From NCBI GenBank assembly GCA_937893145.1, contig CALBJW010000118.1, forward strand, positions 1 through 18,290: a stretch of 18,290 nt of DNA, in the 5' to 3' direction. Each line of letters begins with the position of its first letter. Position 1 is the first letter of the stretch. A program made the translations under genes and the position numbers. Shown here piece after piece: positions 7,537 to 14,762 of this stretch. The stretch is from an uncultured Prevotellaceae bacterium. Lineage in GTDB: Bacteria > Bacteroidota > Bacteroidia > Bacteroidales > Bacteroidaceae. Under the pieces are notes generated by a model, which saw only the letters and a program-made list of their open reading frames with translations, did no database searches and was not told the origin of the DNA.

Positions 7537-7911
7537 ATGAGTAACAATAAGAATTTTGATCTTGACGAACTTAAGAACAAAGAAGTCTTCAGGGTTCCTG
7601 ACAACTACTTTGACACCATTACTGAAAGAGTCATGGCAAAGATTCCTGTTGAAGAGACAAAAGTCATCAGCATCAACAGGAAGAAGCAAGACTCCTCTAA
7701 ATGGTGGAAATATTCTTCTGTCGCAGCATGTATCGCACTTGCAATAGTCGGAACAACATTCTTGAGCAAGTCATATTTCCAGAGCAATATCAATGACACT
7801 CCAGAACTTGCCAACATCCAGGATAATTACGCAAGTCAGGAGGACTTAGTTGAATACGCAATGCTTGACACAGATGACATCTACTGCTACCTTTCAGGTG
7901 AAGAATTCTAA
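7537..7911 (+). CDS. Single-pass membrane protein, probable anti-sigma factor for the upstream ECF sigma
   Basis: The 124-aa product has a charged N-terminal segment of about 57 residues, one membrane helix (about 60-77, SSVAACIALAIVGTTFL) and an acidic C-terminal part of about 45 residues. This is the N-in topology of anti-sigma factors. The N-terminal part contains FRVPDNYFDTITERVMAKIP, a pattern (VPxxYFdxl.eRvmakI) I associate with small membrane proteins that follow ECF sigma genes in Bacteroidetes. It lacks a recognisable zinc anti-sigma motif (HxxxCxxC). The gene lies 84 nt after the sigma gene and has its own copy of the ECF-type promoter, so it can be made in excess of sigma as a negative feedback arm. 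The role is inferred from position and topology, not from a recognised domain. Confidence 0.65.
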   Translation: MSNNKNFDLDELKNKEVFRVPDNYFDTITERVMAKIPVEETKVISINRKKQDSSKWWKYSSVAACIALAIVGTTFLSKSYFQSNINDTPELANIQDNYASQEDLVEYAMLDTDDIYCYLSGEEF

Positions 7912-7944
7912 CAACTACTCTCTATATACATAACCACCACAGCT

Positions 7945-8460
7945 ATGAAGAAGATAATAAGCATAATAGTCACCCTATTCTTTGCATTGGGAATGATGGC
8001 ACAGCCACCAAGAGACCACAAAGAAGGCGACATGAACAGACATCAGTTCTCTCCAGAAGAGTGGGAGAAGAAGATGGAAAACTTCATCACAACACGCGCT
8101 CATCTTACAGAGGAAGAAGCCTCAAAGTTCTTCCCTCTCTATAGAGAAATGCTTGAAGCACAACGTGCTATAGGCAGCAAGAAGCGTAAGATGCAGAATC
8201 CGGGAAAGGAACTTACTGAAGAGCAATGCAAGCAAATCATCTTCAACATGACAGAAATGGAAGTTGAACACAAGAAGATTGAACAGCAGTACTTCACAAA
8301 GAAATTTCCAAAGGTGTTGAGTTGGAAGAAAATCCTTTGGGTTCGCGGAGCAATGCAAGGCTTCAAGATGGAAGCACTTAGGTCATTCTCCCCACAAAGG
8401 AACAACGATCCAAACAAGGGACCACGTAGAGAAAGAGACAGAAGAGGACCTCGCAACTAA
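7945..8460 (+). CDS. Periplasmic Spy/CpxP-like protein, third gene of the ECF operon
   Basis: The 171-aa product has a signal peptide (MKKIISIIVTLFFALGMMA, cleavage about 19-20). Its highly charged, mostly helical body includes FSPEEWEKKMENFITTRAHLTEEEASKFFPLYREML (about 35-70) and a second helical hairpin around 95-130. The C-terminal tail is basic (PRRERDRRGPRN). Repeated long amphipathic helices with LTEEEASKFFPLY-type segments resemble the LTxxQ-containing Spy/CpxP/zinc-resistance-associated superfamily, whose members act as periplasmic chaperones or as sensors for envelope-stress regulators. It starts 33 nt after the anti-sigma-like gene. I infer that it is a regulon member or an input to the anti-sigma protein. 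Its stop overlaps the stop of the convergent lipid kinase gene. Confidence 0.65.
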   Translation: MKKIISIIVTLFFALGMMAQPPRDHKEGDMNRHQFSPEEWEKKMENFITTRAHLTEEEASKFFPLYREMLEAQRAIGSKKRKMQNPGKELTEEQCKQIIFNMTEMEVEHKKIEQQYFTKKFPKVLSWKKILWVRGAMQGFKMEALRSFSPQRNNDPNKGPRRERDRRGPRN

Positions 8461-8480
8461 GCGAGATCCTCTTTTTCTTT
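8442..8480 (+). terminator. Terminator whose loop holds both convergent stop codons
   Basis: AAGAGGA-C-CTCGC (8442-8454) pairs with GCGAG-A-TCCTCTT (8461-8473): 12 bp with one C/A mismatch and a 6-nt loop, AACTAA, followed by T-rich TTTCTTT. The loop contains TAA of the plus gene (8458-8460) and, on the other strand, TAG of the minus gene (8459-8457). The T-run favours termination of the plus-strand operon. The other side has only a weak T-rich stretch. Confidence 0.8.
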
Positions 8481-9596
8481 ACCATCAACATCATCATTAT
8501 CATCGGTTGATTTATCCCTATTGCCTCCCCTGACATTGGAGAGTTTCTGAAGTATTTCCTTGTTAAGTTGAGTGATGCGCTGAGTCTTTTGAATATTAGT
8601 CTGCAGGATATTCTCCGACTTAAAGTACATGTTCCGGAAATGCTCCGCAATCATGCCATGAATATTCTCGACAATTTCCCGTTTTCCTTCCGTTTGAGCA
8701 GACACACACAGAAGACCTTCAGGAACAATGCTCACCTCAATATTCTTTCCAAGCATAACGGGGTCACCGTCATAATGCACAGCACCAGGTTTGGTTCTTC
8801 TGATTTTCACCTTCTTGCAGCGCAATGTCTTCACAAGACTATTTTTATGCAGTGTTCCATTGAACATCTGCACAGCAATCTGCGGTGCTTCAATAACGCC
8901 AAACGGTTCCATGATGGTAACATCCATATAACCATCTCGTACAGAAGCCATTGGAGCGATATAAGCATTGTTTCCGTACTGAGAAGCATTAGCACATGAT
9001 ATCAAGAAAGCCTTATACGACTGATGCCCATTTTCATCACCACCCTCTTCACCTTCGATGTCAATCTCATACTGTTCTGGATTGTACTTCAAACCATTCT
9101 TCAGCACATTTTCTATATAAGTAAGAGGACCGCGTTTGCCAGCCTCTGCAAATTCCATAGAGATGAAAGCATCAAAACCCACTCCACAAGTACAGAAGAA
9201 AGGATGACCATTGATGACACCATAGTCCATTGGTTGGATAAGTCCTTCGTTAAGAACCTTGATTGCTCCAGCAGGGTCAACAGGAATATGAAGATGTCGT
9301 GCCAATCCATTACCCGACCCACAAGGTATGATTGACATTGCAGTATTTGTGTGAACAAGTGAACGAGCAATTTCGTTAACCGTTCCATCGCCACCAATAG
9401 CACAAACAATATCCACACCTTGTTCAGCAGCTGCCCTTGCTATCTCAGCGGCATGACCTTGATACTTCGTTTTGATAATATCATAGTCGTACTTAGACCT
9501 ATCAAGGTTCGACTCGATAAGCTTAAGCACCATTGCCTTTCCGCTCGTTCCCGAGATTGGATTTACTACAAATATAATTCGTTTGTTTTCTGCCAT
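8457..9596 (-). CDS. Diacylglycerol/sphingosine-kinase family lipid kinase (YegS/DgkB type)
   Basis: This 379-aa protein belongs to the soluble lipid kinase family that phosphorylates diacylglycerol, ceramide or sphingoid bases with ATP. The nucleotide motif GGDGTVNE is at 68-75. The second signature, PCGSGNGLAR, is at 91-100, and the C-terminal beta-sandwich domain carries GVGFDAF and SIVPEGLL. The start is ATG 9596 (MAENKRIIFVVNPISG). An upstream in-frame ATG (9704) would add a 36-residue stretch that crosses the promoter. Compared with the usual 290-320 aa there is an extra C-terminal tail of about 70 residues, predicted helical and ending in an Asp/Lys-rich segment (DDNDDVDGKEKED). The gene is divergent from spt, so a sphingoid base or ceramide substrate is plausible. 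That is inferred from context only. Confidence 0.9.
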   Translation of the reverse strand: MAENKRIIFVVNPISGTSGKAMVLKLIESNLDRSKYDYDIIKTKYQGHAAEIARAAAEQGVDIVCAIGGDGTVNEIARSLVHTNTAMSIIPCGSGNGLARHLHIPVDPAGAIKVLNEGLIQPMDYGVINGHPFFCTCGVGFDAFISMEFAEAGKRGPLTYIENVLKNGLKYNPEQYEIDIEGEEGGDENGHQSYKAFLISCANASQYGNNAYIAPMASVRDGYMDVTIMEPFGVIEAPQIAVQMFNGTLHKNSLVKTLRCKKVKIRRTKPGAVHYDGDPVMLGKNIEVSIVPEGLLCVSAQTEGKREIVENIHGMIAEHFRNMYFKSENILQTNIQKTQRITQLNKEILQKLSNVRGGNRDKSTDDNDDVDGKEKEDLA

Positions 9597-9614
9597 ATTC
9601 TTACAAATGCAATG

Positions 9615-9622
9615 CAAATGTA
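9615..9622 (-). promoter_or_regulatory. -7 box for the lipid kinase gene
   Basis: On the minus strand TACATTTG (9622-9615) matches TAnnTTTG, 18 nt upstream of ATG 9596. No good -33 box is found at the usual 19-20 nt spacing. Confidence 0.65.
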
Positions 9623-9716
9623 CAATTTTATAATGCAATTCCGATATACAAAGCACTACTTTTTGCATAAATTTCATTTTTTTCATAAAAAAGAATGCTA
9701 TCATCTACTTTTTTTG

Positions 9717-9724
9717 TAACTTTG
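9717..9724 (+). promoter_or_regulatory. -7 box for spt
   Basis: TAACTTTG (9717-9724) matches TAnnTTTG. The -33 position is a poor match. The leader that follows, of about 120 nt, is long for this genome. It contains an inverted repeat, CCTCAA (9779-9784) with TTGAGG (9828-9833), that encloses a 10-codon upstream ORF (ATG 9790 to TAA 9822). Confidence 0.65.
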
Positions 9725-9849
9725 CACGCTAAATAAAGCAAATAGAAAATAAAAATCATAACAATAGAAAGTGTCGCTCCTCAACCACTATGCCAAAAAA
9801 TCATTTTGTTGTTCGAAGGTAATAAGATTGAGGCAAACACATTAAGACT

Positions 9850-11037
9850 ATGGGTTTATTACAAGAAAGATTAAGTAAGTATAGATTGCCACAGACATAC
9901 ATGGAGGCAGGTATCTATCCTTATTTCCGTGAAATTGACAGCCACCAGGATACAGAAGTAACCATGAGTGGCAAGAAGGTTCTTATGTTCGGTTCTAATT
10001 CTTATTTGGGCCTTACATACAACAAGCGCATCTGTGATGCCGCTATCAATGCAATCAAGAAGTACGGTACAGGTTGTGCTGGTTCACGATTCCTCAATGG
10101 TACACTTGACCTTCACATTCAGCTTGAAAACGAACTTGCAGAATTTGTAGGAAAGGAAGAAGCCCTTGTTTATTCAACAGGTTTCACAGTAAACGCTGGT
10201 TGTGTATCATGTCTTACAGGTCGTACAGACTACATCATCGGTGATGACCGTGACCACGCTTCTATCGTAGATGGTCGTCGCCTCTCATTCTCACAGTTCT
10301 TCCACTACAAGCACAATGACATGGAAGACCTTGAGCGCCAGCTCAAGCGTTGTTCTCCAGAAGCCATAAAGCTCATCGTTATCGACGGTCTCTTCTCTAT
10401 GGAGGGTGATCTTGCAAAACTTCCTGAAATCGTAGAACTCAAGAAGAAGTACAATGCAAGCATCATGGTCGATGAAGCACATGGTCTTGGTGTATTCGGT
10501 CGCAATGGTCGTGGTGTATGTGACCACTTCGGTCTCACAGACGATGTTGACCTCATCATGGCAACCTTCTCTAAGAGTCTCGCTTCTATCGGTGGTTTCA
10601 TCGCTTCTGACAAGGACACTATCAACTATCTCCGTCACAACTCTCGTACTTACATCTTCAGTGCAAGTAACACTCCTGCTGCTACAGCTGCAGCACTTGA
10701 GGCACTTCACATCTTGAAGGAAGAGCCAGAGCGTCAGGAAGCACTTTGGGACATCACTAACTACGCACTTCGCCAGTTCAAGCAGGCAGGTTTCGAGATT
10801 GGTGATTCTGAGAGCCCAATCATTCCTCTCTATGTTCGTGATGCTATCAAGACATTCGAGGTTACAAAGCTCGCATTCGAGAAGGGCGTATTCATCAACC
10901 CTGTTGTTCCACCAGCATGTGCTCCTCAGGACACACTCGTTCGTGTTGCTCTCATGGCTACTCACACTAAGGAGCAGGTTGACCGTTGCGTTAGCATCCT
11001 CGTTGACTCATTCAAGCAGCTCGGCATCCTCAAGTAA
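9850..11037 (+). CDS. spt: Serine palmitoyltransferase (sphingolipid synthesis, first step)
   Basis: This PLP-dependent alpha-oxoamine synthase condenses serine with a fatty acyl-CoA or acyl-carrier thioester to form 3-ketosphinganine. The 395-aa sequence has the family motifs: GTGCAGSRFLNG (73-84), DRDHASIVDGRR with the ring-stacking His136, VDEAHGLGVFG (207-217), and the PLP lysine in TFSKSLASIGGF (Lys242). It closely resembles, from memory, the characterised Bacteroides enzyme (BT_0870), including the N-terminus MGLLQERLSKY and the C-terminal PPACAPQDTLVRVALMATHT. The alternatives KBL and BioF are less likely on this resemblance. The gene stands alone on its strand between a TAnnTTTG promoter and a terminator. 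It is divergent from a lipid kinase, which suggests a shared lipid pathway. Confidence 0.93.
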   Translation: MGLLQERLSKYRLPQTYMEAGIYPYFREIDSHQDTEVTMSGKKVLMFGSNSYLGLTYNKRICDAAINAIKKYGTGCAGSRFLNGTLDLHIQLENELAEFVGKEEALVYSTGFTVNAGCVSCLTGRTDYIIGDDRDHASIVDGRRLSFSQFFHYKHNDMEDLERQLKRCSPEAIKLIVIDGLFSMEGDLAKLPEIVELKKKYNASIMVDEAHGLGVFGRNGRGVCDHFGLTDDVDLIMATFSKSLASIGGFIASDKDTINYLRHNSRTYIFSASNTPAATAAALEALHILKEEPERQEALWDITNYALRQFKQAGFEIGDSESPIIPLYVRDAIKTFEVTKLAFEKGVFINPVVPPACAPQDTLVRVALMATHTKEQVDRCVSILVDSFKQLGILK

Positions 11038-11076
11038 TAAGGAACAGAACATTAGACTTTATCCAAAACAAAAATA

Positions 11077-11113
11077 TAGCGGACTTGCAAATTTGCAGGC
11101 CCGCTAATTTTAT
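11077..11113 (+). terminator. Bidirectional terminator between spt and the GHL10 gene
   Basis: TAGCGG (11077-11082) pairs with CCGCTA (11101-11106). After one mismatch the helix continues through the palindromic TGCAAATTTGCA (11086-11097). It is flanked by ATTTTATT on the right and, read on the minus strand, by TATATTTTTGTTTT. It can therefore end both convergent transcripts. Confidence 0.85.
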
Positions 11114-11130
11114 TGTATATCGACTGTTAC

Positions 11131-12636
11131 TTACAGAGAAACCTTTGCAATCTTCGACTCATTGTGAAGTCTGTCAAGAGCAGTGATAACGTATGTCACA
11201 CCAGGATGGTCCTCTGATGAAAGAGGATACTGCATCTTTGTTGGTCCATCAAGACGCTGTGTGATGCAAACGATATGTGTAGGGTCAGTGATGTCGATTG
11301 GTTCGCCTACCTCAAATCTGTAAATCACATACTGAACAGGACGCTGCTTCTGGTTCTTCACAGAAGGAACAACCCAAGTGATAGCCCAGTCACTGCCAAC
11401 TGGCTCCAACTTTGCATTCTTTGGCTTCTTTGGTAGTTTGCGGTCGATGAAAGTCATCTGTGGCTGAAGAGCAGGATACTTATGGAATATTGTCTTGAGA
11501 TAACCAGCATAATTGCCAGGGTTGTTGCACACAGCCGAAGCATACCACTGACAACTACCCTTCACATTACTCATGTTACGCTGAATCTGATACTTCAGTC
11601 CCATCTGGTGCGCACCAGGATTAGTAGGGTCAATACCCTGAACAGTGCGTTCAGCATCCTGACCAATGATGAGAGGACGATTGCTGCAATAGTCGTTCCA
11701 CCAGTTACAGAGAACCTCATAGTCAGCAGCCTTAGTGCCAACATTCCAGTAGAGCTGAGGAATGTTATAGTCAATCCATCCATTCTTGTCCCATGTCACA
11801 ACATCAGCATACAGGTCATTGTAGTTTGTAGTACCATTCGTAGCACTACCCTCTGGCGAGTTAATACCCATAGGATTATTGCGATAGATACCGAATGGAC
11901 TGACACCAAACTTCACCCAAGACTTGGTCTTACGAATGACATTATGGAGGTCACGAATAAGAAGATTGACATTATCACGTCGCCAGTCGGCAATGTCCTT
12001 GAATCCTCTGCTGTTGCTCTGGAAATATGCCATATCAGGAATCTCCTGACCAGCTACAGGATAAGGGTAGAAATAGTCGTCGATGTGAATACCATCCACA
12101 TCATATCGGGTAAGGATATCCTTCACGATGACACAAGTATATTGACGATTCACCTCAAGTGCAGGATTGAAGATGAGGAGGTCACCGTATGCAAACACTC
12201 TGTCTGGGAATCGCACTGCAGGATGTGAAGGAGCAAGTGTTGTACTTGGCATCTTAGCACGATAAGGGTTTATCCAGGCATGGCACTCCATACCACGCTG
12301 ATGACACTCCCTAACCATCCACTCCAATGGGTCCCAATCCTCCGAAGGAGCAACACCCTGAGTACCTGTGAGGTAACGGCTCCAAGGTTCGTAGTTAGAC
12401 TTGTAGAGAGCATCACCCTCTGGTCTGACCTGAAACATGATACTTGTTATTCCCGACTCCTGAAGAGTGTTGAGTTGGGAGATAATCATGTCACGAATCT
12501 GCTGTGGCGACTTGCCGAGATAAGCGCCGTTGACACACTGCATCCATGCACCACGGAACTCACGCTTTGGAGACAACTGTGCGAATGATGATACTGAAAT
12601 CATCAGGGTAAGGAGGATAAATGAAAGTCTTTTCAT
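11131..12636 (-). CDS. Exported glycoside-hydrolase-like protein, GHL10 (DUF187, YngK-like)
   Basis: The 501-aa product has a signal peptide (MKRLSFILLTLMISVSSFAQ) and a (beta/alpha)8 GHL10-type domain (about 24-350). That domain starts with KREFRGAWMQCV, continues with GITSIMFQVRPEGDALY (62-78) and HAWINPYRA (119-127), and carries an acidic strand-end motif DGIHIDDYFYPYP (181-193), where catalytic acids are expected. The C-terminal part (about 405-500) looks like a fibronectin-III-type beta domain (PVQYVIYRFEVGEP, GVTYVITALDRLHNESK). Such proteins are widespread in Bacteroidetes, and their substrates (cell-wall or host glycans) are mostly unproven. It follows the PLD-like gene after 39 nt on the same strand and has no clear promoter of its own, so it is probably the second gene of that operon. 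Confidence 0.88.
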   Translation of the reverse strand: MKRLSFILLTLMISVSSFAQLSPKREFRGAWMQCVNGAYLGKSPQQIRDMIISQLNTLQESGITSIMFQVRPEGDALYKSNYEPWSRYLTGTQGVAPSEDWDPLEWMVRECHQRGMECHAWINPYRAKMPSTTLAPSHPAVRFPDRVFAYGDLLIFNPALEVNRQYTCVIVKDILTRYDVDGIHIDDYFYPYPVAGQEIPDMAYFQSNSRGFKDIADWRRDNVNLLIRDLHNVIRKTKSWVKFGVSPFGIYRNNPMGINSPEGSATNGTTNYNDLYADVVTWDKNGWIDYNIPQLYWNVGTKAADYEVLCNWWNDYCSNRPLIIGQDAERTVQGIDPTNPGAHQMGLKYQIQRNMSNVKGSCQWYASAVCNNPGNYAGYLKTIFHKYPALQPQMTFIDRKLPKKPKNAKLEPVGSDWAITWVVPSVKNQKQRPVQYVIYRFEVGEPIDITDPTHIVCITQRLDGPTKMQYPLSSEDHPGVTYVITALDRLHNESKIAKVSL

Positions 12637-12675
12637 GTATGGATATTAGTTTTTTGTTTATTCTCTTTTTTAATA

Positions 12676-13902
12676 TTAAAGTACAGGAGTGAGGAGATTG
12701 CCAAACCAACCCTCAAACTTCTTACGGCAAGAGCGAGTCTTCCAGTATCCACGAACAACCTGGAAGCATGAGCGCTTCTGATTCTCAAAGTGTTGTATGA
12801 GCCAATCAGTTGCCTTCCTGTCAAAGATTACCGTATTCACCTCGTAGTCGCATCGGAGGCTTCGAGCATCAAGATTTGCAGAACCAACAGTGGCAAACAG
12901 GTCATCAACAATCATGAACTTGGAATGATGAAAACCACCCTCAAACATATACACCTTTGCCCCTCGCTTTGCAAGGTTATTTCCCACATAGTGGGCAGCC
13001 TCAGGAGTAATAGGTTCGTCACTCTTTGCCGAGATAATGATTTGAACATCAATGCCCCTGTCTATTGCTCGTTTCAATGCCTGTCTCACTTTATGCGTAG
13101 GAACAAAGTAAGGGTTAATGATTTTCACACTCTTCTGTGCCGAGTTCAGCATCGTAACATAAAGGTCACGAATTGCATCACTGTTCTTGCCAAGCATCTT
13201 ATCGACGATAGCAATACCTGCATCCCCCACCTTCTCGTGCTGAGGAAAATACTTTTCTCCTATCAGTTCTTCTCCCGTTATGCGTTTCCACAAATCGGTG
13301 AACACATGGTTTAGGTCATTCACGGCAGCCCCTTCAATATGCATGTGGAGGTCATACCATGTACCTACATCCTTTATTCCGTCGATGTAGTAGTCTGCCA
13401 CATTCATTCCTCCCGTGTATGCCACCTTTCCGTCGATGACAACAATCTTGCGGTGGTCGCGTGGCAGATAGTGGTTCAACCAGGGAAAACGAATAGGGCG
13501 AAACTTCACGAGCCTTATTCCCTTCTCGTTTATCTCCCTGTGCATTCGTCGGGTTATAGGACGGTTGTTCGAGAAATTGCCGAAATCATCGTATATCGCC
13601 CTAACCTCTACACCTTCCTTCACCTTTTCTTCGAGAGCCTTAAAGAGAAGTCCTGCTATCGAGTCGTTGCGGAAATTGAAATACTCAAGGTGAATGAAAC
13701 TCTTGGCATTCTTTATCTCCCGAAACAGGTCTTCAAACTTCTGTCCACCAAGGTAGAAGAACTTCACGACATCATTCCCTTCAGTGGCATGCACACCCCT
13801 CACTTCCCTGAGGTGCCTTGCTACAATAGAGTCTGATGTCTGTCCAAAGAGCGAGGATGCTGTTATGCACCAGAATACCAATATAAAGTTAAATCGATTC
13901 AT
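12676..13902 (-). CDS. Phospholipase D superfamily protein, cardiolipin-synthase-like, with a signal peptide
   Basis: The 408-aa protein has two complete HKD catalytic motifs: H150-R-K152-IVVI-D157 with GG164-165, and H326-S-K328-FMIV-D333 followed by GSANLDARSL. The order and spacing match bacterial cardiolipin synthases, which join two phosphatidylglycerols. The usual two N-terminal membrane helices are missing. Instead there is a cleavable-looking signal peptide (MNRFNFILVFWCITASSLFGQ, about 1-21), so the domain should lie outside the cytoplasm. It ends WFGNLLTPVL, like other Cls proteins. I chose ATG 13902 because the in-frame TTG at 13956 lies inside the -33 box. The GHL10 gene follows after 39 nt. 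An exported phospholipase D role is an alternative to cardiolipin synthesis. Confidence 0.85.
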   Translation of the reverse strand: MNRFNFILVFWCITASSLFGQTSDSIVARHLREVRGVHATEGNDVVKFFYLGGQKFEDLFREIKNAKSFIHLEYFNFRNDSIAGLLFKALEEKVKEGVEVRAIYDDFGNFSNNRPITRRMHREINEKGIRLVKFRPIRFPWLNHYLPRDHRKIVVIDGKVAYTGGMNVADYYIDGIKDVGTWYDLHMHIEGAAVNDLNHVFTDLWKRITGEELIGEKYFPQHEKVGDAGIAIVDKMLGKNSDAIRDLYVTMLNSAQKSVKIINPYFVPTHKVRQALKRAIDRGIDVQIIISAKSDEPITPEAAHYVGNNLAKRGAKVYMFEGGFHHSKFMIVDDLFATVGSANLDARSLRCDYEVNTVIFDRKATDWLIQHFENQKRSCFQVVRGYWKTRSCRKKFEGWFGNLLTPVL

Positions 13903-13925
13903 CCTATATGTACTTCTTTTCAGTG

Positions 13926-13957
13926 CAAAGATACGTGTTTTTAAGTCGCTTTGCAAA
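13926..13957 (-). promoter_or_regulatory. Promoter of the PLD-GHL10 operon
   Basis: On the minus strand: TTTG (13957-13954), 20 nt, then TATCTTTG (13933-13926), 24 nt before ATG 13902. Both boxes match the Bacteroidetes consensus. It lies back-to-back with the divergent promoter at 14005-14036. Confidence 0.85.
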
Positions 13958-14004
13958 TAAGAACGCCTTTTTCATCTTATAAAACAAATTTATTTCTAAA
14001 AAAG

Positions 14005-14036
14005 ATTGGAAAAATCGAGTAAAGTGACTAATTTTG
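14005..14036 (+). promoter_or_regulatory. Promoter of the lipoprotein-peptidase operon
   Basis: ATTG (14005-14008), 20 nt, then TAATTTTG (14029-14036), matching TAnnTTTG. The leader of about 55 nt to ATG 14097 is A/T-rich with no Shine-Dalgarno site. Confidence 0.75.
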
Positions 14037-14096
14037 CAAAGTAAATATATATTTATATCCAACTTAACACACCTTATACACTATAAGGTATAGCAA

Positions 14097-14723
14097 ATGA
14101 AAGGCTTAAAGACAATTATATTCACTTCCCTCATGGGCAGTGCAGTCATTGTGGGCTGTCAGTCTGGTGAGAACAAGAACACACCTACTTATCAAGACAT
14201 AGAAATAGAGGAACCAGAACTTCCCTACGGAGCATCCGACACCATCAATGGCGAAAAGGTGAGCACAGACTGTGCCCTCATCAACTACAATCTTGAAGAA
14301 TTGTTGGACAGAGTCGAGGGAGTGCGTTCGCCCGACATGCTTATGCGACTGAAGGCAGACTTCCAGCACGACATCGACTCCTTGACCTCCAACACCAGTA
14401 TGCTTGCATCAAACGAGAAGGACATCATCGCTTCCCAGAAACAAGCCATTGCAGCAGCCTACGCACGAGTATGTCGTGAATACGAGATTCCTGCCGACGG
14501 TGTGATTGCCAACCTCAAGTACTGCATTCAGGAACTCAACGGAGTGCAGTCGCAGAAAGACCTCAACAGCTTCATGGACTGTCGCTACGGTATGCTTCGT
14601 GGACTCGACATCATCCACCTTTGCGTCGAGAGTCGTTCCACAAAGATTGGAGAGGTCAAACGCCTTGCTGCTCAGTTGAAGCATGACTTGGACAACAAGA
14701 AGAAAAGATATAGCGTTGAATAA
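14097..14723 (+). CDS. Putative lipoprotein of unknown function (208 aa)
   Basis: The product starts MKGLKTIIFTSLMGSAVIVGC, a lipoprotein signal peptide with lipobox IVGC (Cys21). An acidic, unstructured-looking stretch follows (about 22-60, TPTYQDIEIEEPELPYG). The rest, about 65-208, appears fully alpha-helical with regular heptad-like charge patterns (LEELLDRVEGV, MRLKADFQHDIDSL, VKRLAAQLKHDLDNKKK). I do not recognise a domain. It is the first gene after the 14005-14036 promoter and is followed after 39 nt by the Xaa-Pro aminopeptidase gene, with no terminator between. The shared transcript is its only functional clue. Confidence 0.85.
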   Translation: MKGLKTIIFTSLMGSAVIVGCQSGENKNTPTYQDIEIEEPELPYGASDTINGEKVSTDCALINYNLEELLDRVEGVRSPDMLMRLKADFQHDIDSLTSNTSMLASNEKDIIASQKQAIAAAYARVCREYEIPADGVIANLKYCIQELNGVQSQKDLNSFMDCRYGMLRGLDIIHLCVESRSTKIGEVKRLAAQLKHDLDNKKKRYSVE

Positions 14724-14762
14724 GTTATAAACAATACATATATAAAAAACAACTACAACATC

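Noticed and set aside
9597..9704. ATG at 9704 as start of the lipid kinase
   Set aside because: It would place the -7 box inside the gene and add a stretch unlike the family. MAENKRIIFVVNP is the usual family beginning.
11139..11146. AAACCTTT near the end of the GHL10 gene as an ECF promoter
   Set aside because: The base block 14 nt downstream is not TCTAA, and the site lies in the 3' end of a gene on the other strand.
13903..13956. TTG at 13956 as start of the PLD-like protein
   Set aside because: It lies in the -33 box of a well-matched promoter. ATG 13902 begins directly with a signal peptide.
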